64,000 nt of DNA from Cytophagales bacterium. GTDB taxonomy: Bacteria > Bacteroidota > Bacteroidia > Cytophagales > Microscillaceae. The stretch covers positions 28,566-92,565 of the forward strand of contig JAAFIN010000001.1 of NCBI GenBank assembly GCA_013297825.1, given 5' to 3'. Positions 52,053 to 60,330 of this stretch are shown piece by piece (the first letter of the stretch is position 1; the number at the start of each line of letters is the position of its first letter). The notes under the pieces were generated by a model. That model saw only the letters and a program-made list of their open reading frames with translations. It did not search any database and had not been told where the DNA came from. The translations under genes and the position numbers were made by a program.

Positions 52053-54062
52053 CTACTTCCTTCTGTTGTTATTATTGTTGTTGCGGTTGTAATTGTTATT
52101 ACGGTTGTAGTTGTTATTTCTGTCGTTTCGGTCATTTCTTTCTTCTCTTTCCTCTTTTGGCATACTTTGTTCAAGTATTTGGAGGGTTTTTAATTGACCA
52201 CGAAGATTTTTAAGTTCTTTTTCGCTTTCTTGAATTTGGCTTTGCACTTCTATTTTAAGTTTATCTGCTTTTGAAGAAGTTGCAAGGAAACTCATATTAT
52301 TTTTTAGCACATCAACATCATTTTCAATGCGTTGAATTTTACGTTTGAGTTCACTTTCACGTTCTCTGATTTTGCGAGCAGAGTTAATGCTTTCAGTAGC
52401 CATATTAAGGTCATTAGCAACTTGCATTTTGTCTTTATCCTCTTGTGGCATAGTGAGGCGTTCAATAAAACCAGCAATTGCTTGGTCGTATCTGCTTTGT
52501 ATGGTTTCTTTTTGTTTGCGAGGCACAAAACCAATTTCTTTCCATTCTCTTGCGAAATTTTGGATAGTAGCTTCTGCGATTTGTGGGTCATCAAGCGTAG
52601 TTTGTTCTATTCTGTCGCACAAAGCACGTTTTGCTTTGAGGTTATTTTCGTATTCTTGTTCTTGTGTATTAAATTCTTCACGAATTTTTTGGAAAAATCC
52701 ATCACAAATTGTTTTAAATCTATTAAAAATAGACTCTTGGTATTTTTTTGGTGCTGGGCCTATGTCTTTCCATTTACGTTGAAGTTCTTTTAGTTTTTCT
52801 TTGATGTCTCTGCGGTCAGCTTCGCTGTTGATAACTGCTTCAGCTTCTTCACAAAGGGCATTTTTCTTCACAAGATTTTGCTCACGTTCTTCATCAAGTT
52901 TTTGGACAAATACATTTTTATTAGCAAAAAATGTTTTAAATGCTTTCCAAAATTTATTACTGGATTCTTTGAGGGCGTCTTTCGGAATAGGTTTTATAGA
53001 TTCCCATTCTTTTTGAAGCTCCATAATTTCTTTGATTTTTTCGTCCCATTCTTTGATTTTGTCGCTTTGGAAATTTACAAAAGGAAGGATTTTTTCATAA
53101 ATTTCTTCTTTTTTAGCAAGATTTTGCAATCTTTCTTCGTCTTGGAATTTTATGATTTCTCTTTTGCGGTCATACACTTTGTCAGACGCAAGTTTAAATC
53201 TTTGCCAAAGTTCCTCTTGGTTTTCTTTTGGCACAGGGCCTAAAATTTTGTATTCTACGTGCATTTCGTTAAGCTCTTTGATGGCTTTTCCGATAGATTC
53301 GTAATTTACAAGATTTTCAGCTTTTTCACAAATCAAAACTTTTGCTTCGTAATTTTTTTTACGGTCAAGGTCTTTTAATTCATTATAAAGACCGTGATTG
53401 TTATAAAACCTATCAAGCAATGCTTTATAATTTTCTGCGATTTCTTTGCTGTTTTGGTTAGAAACAGGCCCTATTTGCCTGAAAGTAGTTTGAAGGTCTT
53501 TAAGGCGTTTGATGCTTTCTTCGGTTTCTTCGCCATCTACAAGTTCGCGTATTTTGTCCAAAATAGCACGTTTTTGTTGTAGATTTTTCTCACGCTGTTC
53601 TTCCATATCAGCGTAATATTTTGCACGTTTGTCTTGGATTTCTTTAAAAAGTGCATAAAAATCTTTTGCGATTTTATCATTTTTATATTTGAAATCATCT
53701 TTATCACCACCTTCTTCTACAAATTTTTGCAGGGCAAGTTCTTTTTCCACATTCACGATTTCGTCAAAAAGTGGTTTTATTTCACGCAGAATATTACTAT
53801 TGTGTGAAAAATCCTTTGCATTTTCCAAACCTTTGATAAGTTTGAGAAAATCCTCTTTTTTGTATTGTGAATAATCCTCTGTGCTTTCTGCTGATGCGTG
53901 TTCTTCTTCTGTGATTTCAGAAATAACGTTAGAAGTAACGTCAGAAGTAGCCTCTGCATCTACAATATTTGTTTCAATGTTTGTTTCAACATTTGTTGGT
54001 TCAGCAACGGGTTGTTCAGTAACCGCTTGTTGCGAAATTTCGTGTTCGTTTGGGGTAGTCAT
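52053..54062 (-). CDS. DUF349 repeat protein with Asn/Arg-rich tail
   Basis: This 669-residue cytosolic protein contains about five DUF349 units of 75-80 residues, each with the sentence (W/F)KxIGPxPK..xxxRFK (for example RKWKDIGPAPKKYQESIFNRFK). A coiled-coil region (about 560-635) follows, and the end is NRNNNYNRNNNNNNRRK, a low-complexity tail that may bind nucleic acid. The N-terminal 60 residues are Glu/Thr/Val-rich and disordered. DUF349 proteins are common in Bacteroidota and Actinobacteria, and their function is unknown. The -7 box TATCTTTG lies at 54137-54130. Confidence 0.85.
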   Translation of the reverse strand: MTTPNEHEISQQAVTEQPVAEPTNVETNIETNIVDAEATSDVTSNVISEITEEEHASAESTEDYSQYKKEDFLKLIKGLENAKDFSHNSNILREIKPLFDEIVNVEKELALQKFVEEGGDKDDFKYKNDKIAKDFYALFKEIQDKRAKYYADMEEQREKNLQQKRAILDKIRELVDGEETEESIKRLKDLQTTFRQIGPVSNQNSKEIAENYKALLDRFYNNHGLYNELKDLDRKKNYEAKVLICEKAENLVNYESIGKAIKELNEMHVEYKILGPVPKENQEELWQRFKLASDKVYDRKREIIKFQDEERLQNLAKKEEIYEKILPFVNFQSDKIKEWDEKIKEIMELQKEWESIKPIPKDALKESSNKFWKAFKTFFANKNVFVQKLDEEREQNLVKKNALCEEAEAVINSEADRRDIKEKLKELQRKWKDIGPAPKKYQESIFNRFKTICDGFFQKIREEFNTQEQEYENNLKAKRALCDRIEQTTLDDPQIAEATIQNFAREWKEIGFVPRKQKETIQSRYDQAIAGFIERLTMPQEDKDKMQVANDLNMATESINSARKIRERESELKRKIQRIENDVDVLKNNMSFLATSSKADKLKIEVQSQIQESEKELKNLRGQLKTLQILEQSMPKEEREERNDRNDRNNNYNRNNNYNRNNNNNNRRK

Positions 54063-54129
54063 AAGAAAATCTCTTTATTAAGAGCAAAGTTTAGCGTAAA
54101 ATGCCTTGAAAAGCATTAAAAATTGGTTA

Positions 54130-54137
54130 CAAAGATA
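54130..54137 (-). promoter_or_regulatory. -7 box of the DUF349 gene
   Basis: On the minus strand TATCTTTG matches TAnnTTTG, 68 nt upstream of the ATG. The TTTG at 54169-54166 is 28 nt away, too far for a normal -33 box. Confidence 0.4.
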
Positions 54138-54181
54138 ATTCTTTTTTTTTATTTTTTTATATTTGCAAAAAAAAAAATTAA

Positions 54182-54345
54182 AAATGATGAATGTTGAATG
54201 ATAAATGATAAATGAAACAGCCAAAGTCTGAATCAGGATTTTTAGGATTAAAGGATTAGCAGGATTTTAATAAGGATTTTGTTATATTTTTAAACCTTGA
54301 ACTTTTGAACTTTTAAACCTTGAACTTTAAACCTTGAACTTTCCA
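54182..54345 (+). repeat. Composite array with a copy inverted at 58.7 kb
   Basis: The order is AATGATG..GAAACAGCC, AATCAGGATTTTTAGGATTA.., then TTTAAACCTTGAACTTTTGAAC up to the next start. Positions 54193-54304 match, inverted, 58670-58781 with only a few differences. The AATG..AAACAGCC part is in the upstream polarity for the leftward DUF349 gene, and the TTGAACC part in the upstream polarity for the rightward gene at 54346. Confidence 0.9.
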
Positions 54346-54606
54346 ATGGGACGCAAAAAAATTATAAAAACCGAAGAAATTGAAACGCCAATCACTGAAT
54401 CATCTATCAAAGTAAGTGAAAAATTAGGCAATTTTGATGTCGTAATTGATGCTTTTGGCAAAATAAAAGCACAATACAATGTTGATGACATTAATGCTTT
54501 TCTGAATGAAAATGTTGATGACAAAAAGCTAAGAAAAAGCCCAGAAATGGTGGAAAAAATTATTGAAAATATTGAAGTAAATCCAGAAAATAATCCAGAA
54601 AAATAA
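54346..54606 (+). CDS. 86-residue hypothetical protein
   Basis: This small acidic/basic protein (MGRKKIIKTEEIETPI..) is not recognised. It has no signal or membrane segment and no cysteine motif. The middle (SSIKVSEKLGNFDVVIDAFGKI) could form a short beta-alpha unit and the C-terminus (KSPEMVEKIIENIEVNPENNPEK) a helix with a charged tail. I start at ATG 54346; a TTG at 54334 belongs to the repeat. It precedes a GyrB-like gene by 108 bp with its own promoter, so it may be separate. Function unknown. Confidence 0.65.
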   Translation: MGRKKIIKTEEIETPITESSIKVSEKLGNFDVVIDAFGKIKAQYNVDDINAFLNENVDDKKLRKSPEMVEKIIENIEVNPENNPEK

Positions 54607-54649
54607 CAGAAAATATTGCATAAAAAACACATATTTTTTATTTGGTTTT

Positions 54650-54681
54650 TTTGTAAATAATAATGAAAATTTGTATCTTTA
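54650..54681 (+). promoter_or_regulatory. Promoter of the GyrB-like gene
   Basis: TTTG (54650-54653) is 20 nt from TATCTTTA (54674-54681), one mismatch from the -7 consensus. The start would be near 54688, with a 25-nt leader before ATG 54715. Confidence 0.5.
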
Positions 54682-54714
54682 AAGAATTTTTAACAAATTT
54701 TATTATTATTATTT

Positions 54715-55818
54715 ATGGAAAATTCAAGTGATTATAATGCTGAAAATATCACAATTTTAAGCGGTTTTGAAGCGGTTAGAATGCGTCCTGCTATGTATCT
54801 TGGTAGTTTGGACAAGCGAGGTTTTCGTGCTATGATAATGGAGTTTTTGAGCGAAAATTTAAAGCCTCAAGAAAACCAAAATTTCATTTTTTCTTTTGAA
54901 AAAAATGCAAATGTGTCTGTAAAATTAGACAATCCTAATGTGGAAAAATGCTTAGCGGAAATTCTAATTTTATCAGGAAAAATAAAAGAAAAAAAAACAG
55001 CAACTTTGTATTATCATTTTGGGTTTCTTCTGATTTTTGGATTAAGCAAAAAATCAAGTGTAAAGATTGGAAATAAGTTTTTTGAGTTTGAAAATGGTGT
55101 ATTTAAAAATGAAACTGAAATCCCATTTATTTCGCATTTGGAGCTTAATTTTCAAGTGGATAATTCATTTTTTCGTGATTTTGAAGGATTTTCACCTGAA
55201 AATTTATTCCATACAATAGCATATTTTGAAACTTTTTCTTATTTATTTCCAAATGTAAAATTAACCATTTTGCAGGAATATGACACGCCTGAAAATCATC
55301 AAAAACACATTTTTCACCATCAAAAAGGGCTTACTAATTTTTTTGAAAAAAAACAATTAGGAATGTACGAAATGCACGCACAATCAATTTTAGATTTTGA
55401 TAAAAAAATAAAAATCTTAGATTTTGATTGTCATATTTGTTTTGGATTTTTTGCGTATTTGTATAAATACGAGCAAAAAAGGTCATTTGTAGAAAGTTTT
55501 GCCAATTTATTGCCAACTTATGAACACGGTTCTTTGGTAGATGGCGTATTGTTGGGCATCAAAAAATTTCTTGAATATATGGCGTTGTCTTTTCCAAGAA
55601 AGAAAAAAATGTACGAAATCACAATCCCAAAAATCAAAAAACACGTTCAAATAGCAGTAGCTATATTTGGCGAAGGTATAAAATACGCAGGTTGCGTAAA
55701 AAATAAATTAGAAAATCCTGAGATAATTCCACACGTGGAAAACTTTGTTTTTGATGAATTGTGTTGGTTGATGAAAGATAAAAAAGATAAAATAAAGGCG
55801 TTGTTGGAGAGATTTTAG
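54715..55818 (+). CDS. GyrB/ParE-like N-terminal domain protein with a degenerate ATP site
   Basis: This 367-residue protein aligns with the N-terminal ATPase and transducer parts of type II topoisomerase subunit B. ITILSGFEAVRMRPAMYLGSL (12-32) is the GyrB opening. The transducer is recognisable in RSFVESFANLLPTYEHGSLVDGVLLGI (256-282) and CVKNKLENPEIIPHVENFVFDEL (327-349; QTK loop changed to CVK). The ATP-binding motifs are lost: the DxGxG segment is reduced to LDNPNV (71-76), and the GGLHGVG lid loop reads YYHFGFLL (99-106). The TOPRIM and C-terminal parts are absent; length is about 367 against 640-800. It is probably a non-catalytic paralog that binds DNA or gyrase. A MITE begins directly at its stop. 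Confidence 0.75.
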   Translation: MENSSDYNAENITILSGFEAVRMRPAMYLGSLDKRGFRAMIMEFLSENLKPQENQNFIFSFEKNANVSVKLDNPNVEKCLAEILILSGKIKEKKTATLYYHFGFLLIFGLSKKSSVKIGNKFFEFENGVFKNETEIPFISHLELNFQVDNSFFRDFEGFSPENLFHTIAYFETFSYLFPNVKLTILQEYDTPENHQKHIFHHQKGLTNFFEKKQLGMYEMHAQSILDFDKKIKILDFDCHICFGFFAYLYKYEQKRSFVESFANLLPTYEHGSLVDGVLLGIKKFLEYMALSFPRKKKMYEITIPKIKKHVQIAVAIFGEGIKYAGCVKNKLENPEIIPHVENFVFDELCWLMKDKKDKIKALLERF

Positions 55819-55989
55819 GGTTTTTTGATAATTTTTGTGAAAAAAGAAAAAAAATGCTTGTGTCAAAAAAAAAAAAAAATGCTTGTGTCATTCTGAAAGA
55901 ATCTGGCTGTTTTATCGCATAGAACAGCCAGATTCTTTCAGAATGACATATAAAGTAAACAAAGTATCGCACAAAATTGTCAGACAACC
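55819..55989. mobile_element. MITE-like element, copy 3, with a long perfect internal hairpin
   Basis: The left end GGTTTTTTGATAATTTTTGTG (from 55819) and the right end CACAAAATTGTCAGACAACC (55970-55989) are related inverted termini. Inside, 25-nt arms 55887-55911 and 55923-55947 (AACAGCCAGATTCTTTCAGA..) are exact reverse complements. The same AACAGCCAGATTCTTTCAG word occurs at 60878, so the hairpin words are also used in the inter-gene arrays. Confidence 0.65.
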
Positions 55990-56004
55990 ATATTAAAAAA
56001 AAAA

Positions 56005-56571
56005 TCATTCAATATCTACGTTTTTCTCCCAACCTCTTTTTTCAATTTTACGCACATTATTCACATTTTTCAACGTAAAAAGGTATTTTGTGAGATTTTT
56101 TAAGGTTATATCTTCCAAATTTCCTTCAAAAGGTTTGACATAAATGGCATTTCCGTAAGCATTTTGAACTTTTAGTGGTGTATCCTCTAAAATTAGTATT
56201 TTTTCAAACGAAAAACCTTTTTTCTTTACTTTTTTGAGGATTTTGGCATATTCATAATTTGGAGAAATGCCTTCAAAATCAGCATAATCAAAAATTCTTG
56301 TGCATTTTTCCCTTCCCCACACAAAAGCAGGTTTTATTTCTTTTGGAAAAATATGCTCCACAATCAATTCCACATAATCCTCGCTTGCAGATGACCATAC
56401 CGCCAACTGAAAATGTGTATCACAAAAAACCAAAAATTCAGCTAAATAAGGGCGTTTATACACGTAATAATCAAACACCTGAAAATCAAAATTTTGATGA
56501 ATTAAGGCAGAACTGCTGTGTATCAATGTTTCATCTAAATCTAAAATTAACAATATTTTTTCGTTGGACAT
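56005..56571 (-). CDS. HAD-family NLI-interacting-factor-type phosphatase
   Basis: This 188-residue protein has the FCP1/SCP signature LDLDETLIHSS (10-20; nucleophile D11 and D13), motif II VWSSASEDYVE and motif III-like LILEDTPLKVQNAYGNAIYV. The family dephosphorylates phosphoserine or phosphothreonine; bacterial substrates are mostly unknown. I start at ATG 56571 (MSNEKILL); a longer frame from 56589 begins ATGAAACAGCC, which is the cap of the neighbouring repeat family and not coding. Confidence 0.85.
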   Translation of the reverse strand: MSNEKILLILDLDETLIHSSSALIHQNFDFQVFDYYVYKRPYLAEFLVFCDTHFQLAVWSSASEDYVELIVEHIFPKEIKPAFVWGREKCTRIFDYADFEGISPNYEYAKILKKVKKKGFSFEKILILEDTPLKVQNAYGNAIYVKPFEGNLEDITLKNLTKYLFTLKNVNNVRKIEKRGWEKNVDIE

Positions 56572-56580
56572 ACAAAAAGG

Positions 56581-56620
56581 CTGTTTCATTCACCATTCAC
56601 CATTTACCATTCACCATTAT
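56581..56620 (-). repeat. GGCTGTTTCATTCACC array between two leftward genes
   Basis: GGCTGTTTCATTCACCATT then CACCATTTACCATTCACCATT lies after the gene at 56620, so on its coding strand it reads AATGGTGAATGG..GAAACAGCC, the downstream polarity. Confidence 0.9.
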
Positions 56621-57984
56621 TAAAAATACTTTTCCAATGCTTCTGTTCTTGTGATGGCGATTTTAGCACAAGCTTGAGCAACTGCTGACAGCACATTTGC
56701 ATCAAAACTTTCTAAAAATTCGTGATAATAAATTTTTTCTTCAAAAAATTCCCTTACTTTTTCCAATAATTCTACACAACGAATACTTCCCAAAGACTTA
56801 TAAATAAATGCAGAAAGTGGCGAATTTTTCATATCAAAACCCACATCACTTGCCCTGCCAAAAGCCAAAAGTTTAAAAACTTTTTCGTTATAGACAGTAT
56901 TTTCAAGGCAAGCAGGCAAATAATCTTCTGCTCTTTCTACTGCATTATTTTCGGTGCGTATGCCTCCTGTAAAAATACTAATGGGTACATCTCCGCCTGT
57001 TGTGTGTGCAAGTGCTTCCAAAAGCATAGCAGTCAATAATTTTACACCCAAATATTCTTTGGCGATTGCGAGATTTATACCTGCTTGTTGTTGTAGATAT
57101 TCGTAATGTGAAGGCTCAGGAATATTTTTGAATTGATGAAAAATACTTTCAGGTTTAAGATTTTTGATAAAAGATTCTGTTTTCATAATACCGTGCCTGT
57201 ATTGCAAAATAGAAGACACAAAACCTGTGAATTTAGCAAAAAGATTTTTATTAGATTCAAAAATCAAAAGCCAAGTATTATCCAAAAAACGCCCTGTATC
57301 TTTGTCTGCAAAATTGGCTACATCTTCATTAGCAACACCAACCGCAAGCTGTGTGTAATGCTCCAAATGTACTTTGGAGAGTTTGAGGGCATATTTTTTA
57401 TTAACTTTTTCTAATTTTAAAAATAATTGTTCAAAATGGCTTTCACCTTGTTGATTTGGCAAACGGAAAGGAATTGTTGCCTCAATACACGCCAATACAG
57501 ACAATATTTGGGCTTTTGAAAGATAATTTTCTAAGGCTTTTCCTGCAATATACGCACTCAAAAATTCATTTAATCCACCATAAATAGGTAATTTTTGTTC
57601 AAATTGAAATCCAAAAACGTCCAAACAAATACGCAATATTTCGTTTTGTTCAGTACGAACTGTTTTTTGTATAAAAACGGTATCATCTTTGCGCACCCTT
57701 ACCACACCGTCCAAAAAATCCTCCAAATTATCAGGAAAACCGCCATCTACTTGATAATAAATGACATCATGAAAAAGCCCACCTAATATTTGTAGGGGGT
57801 GATGCAGATTATTACACACCAAAAGTGCGTGATTTGGCGTATGAAACTTTCGTCTTGCTCCAATCATTGCAGAATGTACCAAAAGGGCAAAATCTTCTAA
57901 TTCTTTGTCTTTTATGATAACATTCAAATCATTAAAACTTTGTTTGAACAGATGAATTATTTGGTGTATAGGTGCTTTTTCCAT
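56620..57984 (-). CDS. HD-domain-like predicted phosphohydrolase
   Basis: This 454-residue protein contains RRKFHTPNHALLV (45-57) and GGLFHDVIYYQVDGGFP (68-84), which resemble the paired H..HD metal ligands of HD-domain phosphohydrolases (H48, H52, H72, D73). Residues 200-240 hold a further HxxxYTQLAVG segment, and the C-terminal half is helical with no recognisable domain. Nucleotide or second-messenger hydrolysis is possible but not shown. No membrane or signal segment is present. It starts just inside a GGTGTCAGG-family array. Confidence 0.6.
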   Translation of the reverse strand: MEKAPIHQIIHLFKQSFNDLNVIIKDKELEDFALLVHSAMIGARRKFHTPNHALLVCNNLHHPLQILGGLFHDVIYYQVDGGFPDNLEDFLDGVVRVRKDDTVFIQKTVRTEQNEILRICLDVFGFQFEQKLPIYGGLNEFLSAYIAGKALENYLSKAQILSVLACIEATIPFRLPNQQGESHFEQLFLKLEKVNKKYALKLSKVHLEHYTQLAVGVANEDVANFADKDTGRFLDNTWLLIFESNKNLFAKFTGFVSSILQYRHGIMKTESFIKNLKPESIFHQFKNIPEPSHYEYLQQQAGINLAIAKEYLGVKLLTAMLLEALAHTTGGDVPISIFTGGIRTENNAVERAEDYLPACLENTVYNEKVFKLLAFGRASDVGFDMKNSPLSAFIYKSLGSIRCVELLEKVREFFEEKIYYHEFLESFDANVLSAVAQACAKIAITRTEALEKYF

Positions 57985-58065
57985 AATTTTATTTGTTAGG
58001 TGTCAGGAGAAAGGTGTCAGGTATCAGTGAATAGGTATCAGGAGAAAGGTATCAGATGTCAGTAT
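57985..58065 (-). repeat. GGTGTCAGG array upstream of the HD-like gene
   Basis: TAGGTGTCAGGAGAAAGGTGT, CAGGTATCAGTGAATAGG.. and more form about eight words. On the coding strand of the leftward gene they read CTGACACC..CTGATACC, the upstream polarity. Confidence 0.85.
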
Positions 58066-58080
58066 TTTTTTAGAAAAATG

Positions 58081-58172
58081 TTTGTAATTTTCAAATTGAA
58101 GTATATTTTTGCAGGATAATCAAAAGGCAAGTATCCATAAAATACCTTTTTTGAGAAAAAAAGGTATTTTTT
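58081..58172 (+). ncRNA. Candidate small RNA with promoter and terminator
   Basis: TTTG (58081-58084), 19 nt, TATTTTTG (58104-58111) is a consensus promoter on the plus strand although both neighbouring genes run leftward. A start near 58118 would give an RNA of about 55 nt ending at the hairpin AAAATACCTTTTTT-gag-AAAAAAAGGTATTTT (58139-58171), or about 127 nt ending at the hairpin 58209-58244. No credible frame lies inside. It is the only rightward unit in this gap. Confidence 0.45.
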
Positions 58173-58208
58173 AAAAACATTAGTTTTGATTTTCATAAAT
58201 TTTGAAAC

Positions 58209-58244
58209 CAAAAAAGCAACCTTTTTGAGGTTGCATTTTTTTTA
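58209..58244. terminator. Bidirectional terminator after 58255 gene
   Basis: GCAACC-tttttga-GGTTGC is preceded by an A-run and followed by eight T residues. It serves the leftward membrane-protein gene and could end rightward transcripts. Confidence 0.8.
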
Positions 58245-58254
58245 TCAAAAAAAA

Positions 58255-58623
58255 TTATTTTTGAGGTTTTTCAGTTCTTGCCATAAGCCCCAATCCTCCT
58301 CCAAGCAACACCAACATTACAATCAATTCCACCAAATTCATATTTCGCAAGGTCATACGTGAGTTCATAATAGTTCCCATTATCAATAATAATAAACTAC
58401 AAACTGCAATCAACCAACCTGCTTGCGTAGAGCCATAAAACATAAGCCCAACGCCAAAAATAAAAGGAATTAGCATCATACCTGTTGTGATGTGTGTGCG
58501 TCCCATCATAAATAAATGACCGCTAAATCCTGCATTGACTTGTATAGAACGTAACAGTAGTATCATTCCAACTGCTAACATTCCTGCTCCTGCATAATAC
58601 TGTATTTTTTTGAGTGCTGACAT
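58255..58623 (-). CDS. Small integral membrane protein, unknown function
   Basis: This 122-residue protein has four hydrophobic segments (about 8-25, 45-63, 67-86, 96-113), with short loops and no obvious catalytic or metal-binding residue. It is a conserved-looking Bacteroidota membrane protein that I do not recognise. The segment MMGRTHITTGMMLIPFIFGVGLM is glycine- and methionine-rich. It is transcribed alone: a terminator lies just behind it, and repeat arrays lie upstream. Confidence 0.7.
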   Translation of the reverse strand: MSALKKIQYYAGAGMLAVGMILLLRSIQVNAGFSGHLFMMGRTHITTGMMLIPFIFGVGLMFYGSTQAGWLIAVCSLLLLIMGTIMNSRMTLRNMNLVELIVMLVLLGGGLGLMARTEKPQK

Positions 58624-58626
58624 AAG

Positions 58627-58790
58627 AAGGTTTAAAGTTTAAGGTTCAAGGTTCAAGGTTCAAAGTTTAAGGTTCAAAGTTTAAAAATATAACAAAATCA
58701 TTATTAAAATCCTGCTAATCCTTTAATCCTAAAAATCCTGATTCAGACTTTGGCTGTTTCATTTATCATTCATCATTTAACATTAATTCT
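58627..58790. repeat. Composite array, inverted copy of 54193-54304
   Basis: 58627-58684 is AAGGTTTAAAGTTTAAGG.. (upstream polarity for the leftward 58623 gene). 58686-58745 is ATCCTGCTAATCCTTTAATCC (inverted AGGATTT family). 58751-58785 is GGCTGTTTCATTTATCATTC (downstream polarity for the leftward 58783 gene). Together 58670-58781 match 54193-54304 inverted. Confidence 0.9.
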
Positions 58791-60330
58791 TTATCATTAT
58801 CACAGGAATTACAATTTCTTTTCCTTCAAAAAGTGTTGGTCTTCCTCTGCTATTAACCATTGCGAATATTTGATTGACATCTTTTAGGATAAATTCGCTC
58901 ACATTGTATTTTTGGGCAACTTCTCCAAGTGTTTCATCTTTGCGAAGGTGATAAAGGTGTTTGATTTTCACTTTTACACCATCTTTGTATTTTAGTTTTT
59001 CTTTTCCTGTAAAACTATTCCATTTCAAAACGCTATCCAAAGGCATATAATACCTGCGTGCAATGCTTTCAATGGTTTCGTCCCTACCTGCTTTATGCAC
59101 ATAATCCTCTGGAATATCACTTTTCTTTTTAAGGTTTTCAAAATGCCTGATGCTATCAATTACAGATTTTTGAGCTTCTACTTTTCTGAGTGAATCCTGC
59201 ATTAATTTTATTCTCTTAGCATTTTGGAGGTCAAAAAGAATTTCAGATGTGCCTATTTTTTCTGGATTATTAAAAGACCAAATCAAAAAACTTAACCAAC
59301 CTAATCCTAATACTGTTACAATAAGTGGCATATTAAAAAAAGGTCGTTTTTCCATTTGAGTAACGGTTTCGTCGTATTCTTCTTCATCTTCTTGTGCAAC
59401 ATTTGTGCCTTTTAGGATTGCGTTTTGCATTTCTTTCAAAGACTGAAATCTATCTTTTTGGTTTTTGGCAGTTGCTTTTGCAATAACTTCCACCAAATTA
59501 TCAGAAACCGCAGGATAAATACTTTTGGGCGAAGGCAGATTTTCGTTTAAGATTTTTAATTTTATTTCATTCAAATTAAAACCTTGATATGGATTTTTGC
59601 CTGTGAGCATTTGCCAAAGCAGAACCCCAAGAATATATACGTCTGTTGTTTCGTTAATGTTGTAATATTCTTGTCTAATGCGTTCAGGGGCAAAATAACT
59701 GATAAGTTCTTTGTTTTCCGTAATAAGTGCTTGCTGTGCATACACTTCACTAAGGGCAATATATGAGATTTTTACTTGGTCATTGGGCAATATAAAAATA
59801 TGTTCAGGGTGAATCGCACCACCAAAATCTTTTTTGCCACACGCAAAAGAAAAAGCATTAAGAATTTCCAAAAAAATCGGAATTGCTTTTTGTTCAGGCA
59901 AAAGTCCTGTAATTTTGGTTAAAATATCGTGTAAAGATTTGCCTTGTATAAGTTCAGTAATTAAATAAAGCTCTTTTTTGGTATTTTTTTCTATGTTTTC
60001 TGTTGTATTATTTTCTGAATTTAGATTTTCAGGGCTTACTTCTATTTTTTTATCTTCTGGATTTGTTCCTTCTTTGGGCGTTAAAGGGCTTGTTGTTGGG
60101 CTATCTTGCAAAATATAATCATACAACGTAACAATATTGGGGTGTTGAAGTTGTGCAACAAGTTTTATTTCTGATGTAAGAGCTTCTTGTGTGTCAGGGG
60201 TTACATTTTTGAGTATTTGCAATACAAGATTTTTGTTAAATTGAGTGTGTTGTGCCTCAAAATAACGAAATAAAATATCTTCTTTTTGGAAATTTCCTAT
60301 TCTATAATGTAAAATTTTATCAGATGTCAT
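58783..60330 (-). CDS. Membrane-anchored pseudokinase with two LysM domains
   Basis: This 515-residue protein has a Ser/Thr-kinase-like domain (about 8-305) whose catalytic residues are missing: no glycine loop (IGNFQKEDILF), the VAIK lysine replaced (LVLQIL, Q38), HRDxKPxN replaced by AIHPEHIFI (172-180), and DFG replaced by ISYIA (188-192). The C-lobe is intact in FAPERIRQ (213-220), TDVYILGVLLWQMLTGKNPYQG and the RFQSLKEM end. A membrane segment (332-353) and two LysM-like domains (409-457 and 458-511) follow. Residues 78-92 (SPTTSPLTPKEGTNP) are encoded by a decayed GC palindrome. LysM domains bind peptidoglycan, so a cell-wall sensing scaffold is a reasonable inference. Confidence 0.82.
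   Translation of the reverse strand: MTSDKILHYRIGNFQKEDILFRYFEAQHTQFNKNLVLQILKNVTPDTQEALTSEIKLVAQLQHPNIVTLYDYILQDSPTTSPLTPKEGTNPEDKKIEVSPENLNSENNTTENIEKNTKKELYLITELIQGKSLHDILTKITGLLPEQKAIPIFLEILNAFSFACGKKDFGGAIHPEHIFILPNDQVKISYIALSEVYAQQALITENKELISYFAPERIRQEYYNINETTDVYILGVLLWQMLTGKNPYQGFNLNEIKLKILNENLPSPKSIYPAVSDNLVEVIAKATAKNQKDRFQSLKEMQNAILKGTNVAQEDEEEYDETVTQMEKRPFFNMPLIVTVLGLGWLSFLIWSFNNPEKIGTSEILFDLQNAKRIKLMQDSLRKVEAQKSVIDSIRHFENLKKKSDIPEDYVHKAGRDETIESIARRYYMPLDSVLKWNSFTGKEKLKYKDGVKVKIKHLYHLRKDETLGEVAQKYNVSEFILKDVNQIFAMVNSRGRPTLFEGKEIVIPVIMIKN
60066..60098 (+). repeat. Decayed GC-rich palindrome inside the pseudokinase gene
   Basis: TTCCTTCTTTGGGCGTTAAA followed by GGGCTTGTTG is similar to ATTCCCCCTTTGGGGGTTAG..GGGGGCTT. 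It encodes SPLTPKEGT in the pseudokinase. Its orientation is the only in-gene case that does not follow the flanking rule. Confidence 0.5.

Noticed and set aside
56572..56589. Upstream ATG of the HAD phosphatase (MKQPFC)
   Set aside because: ATGAAACAGCC is the cap word of the AATG..GAAACAGCC repeat; the domain begins at MSNEKILL.
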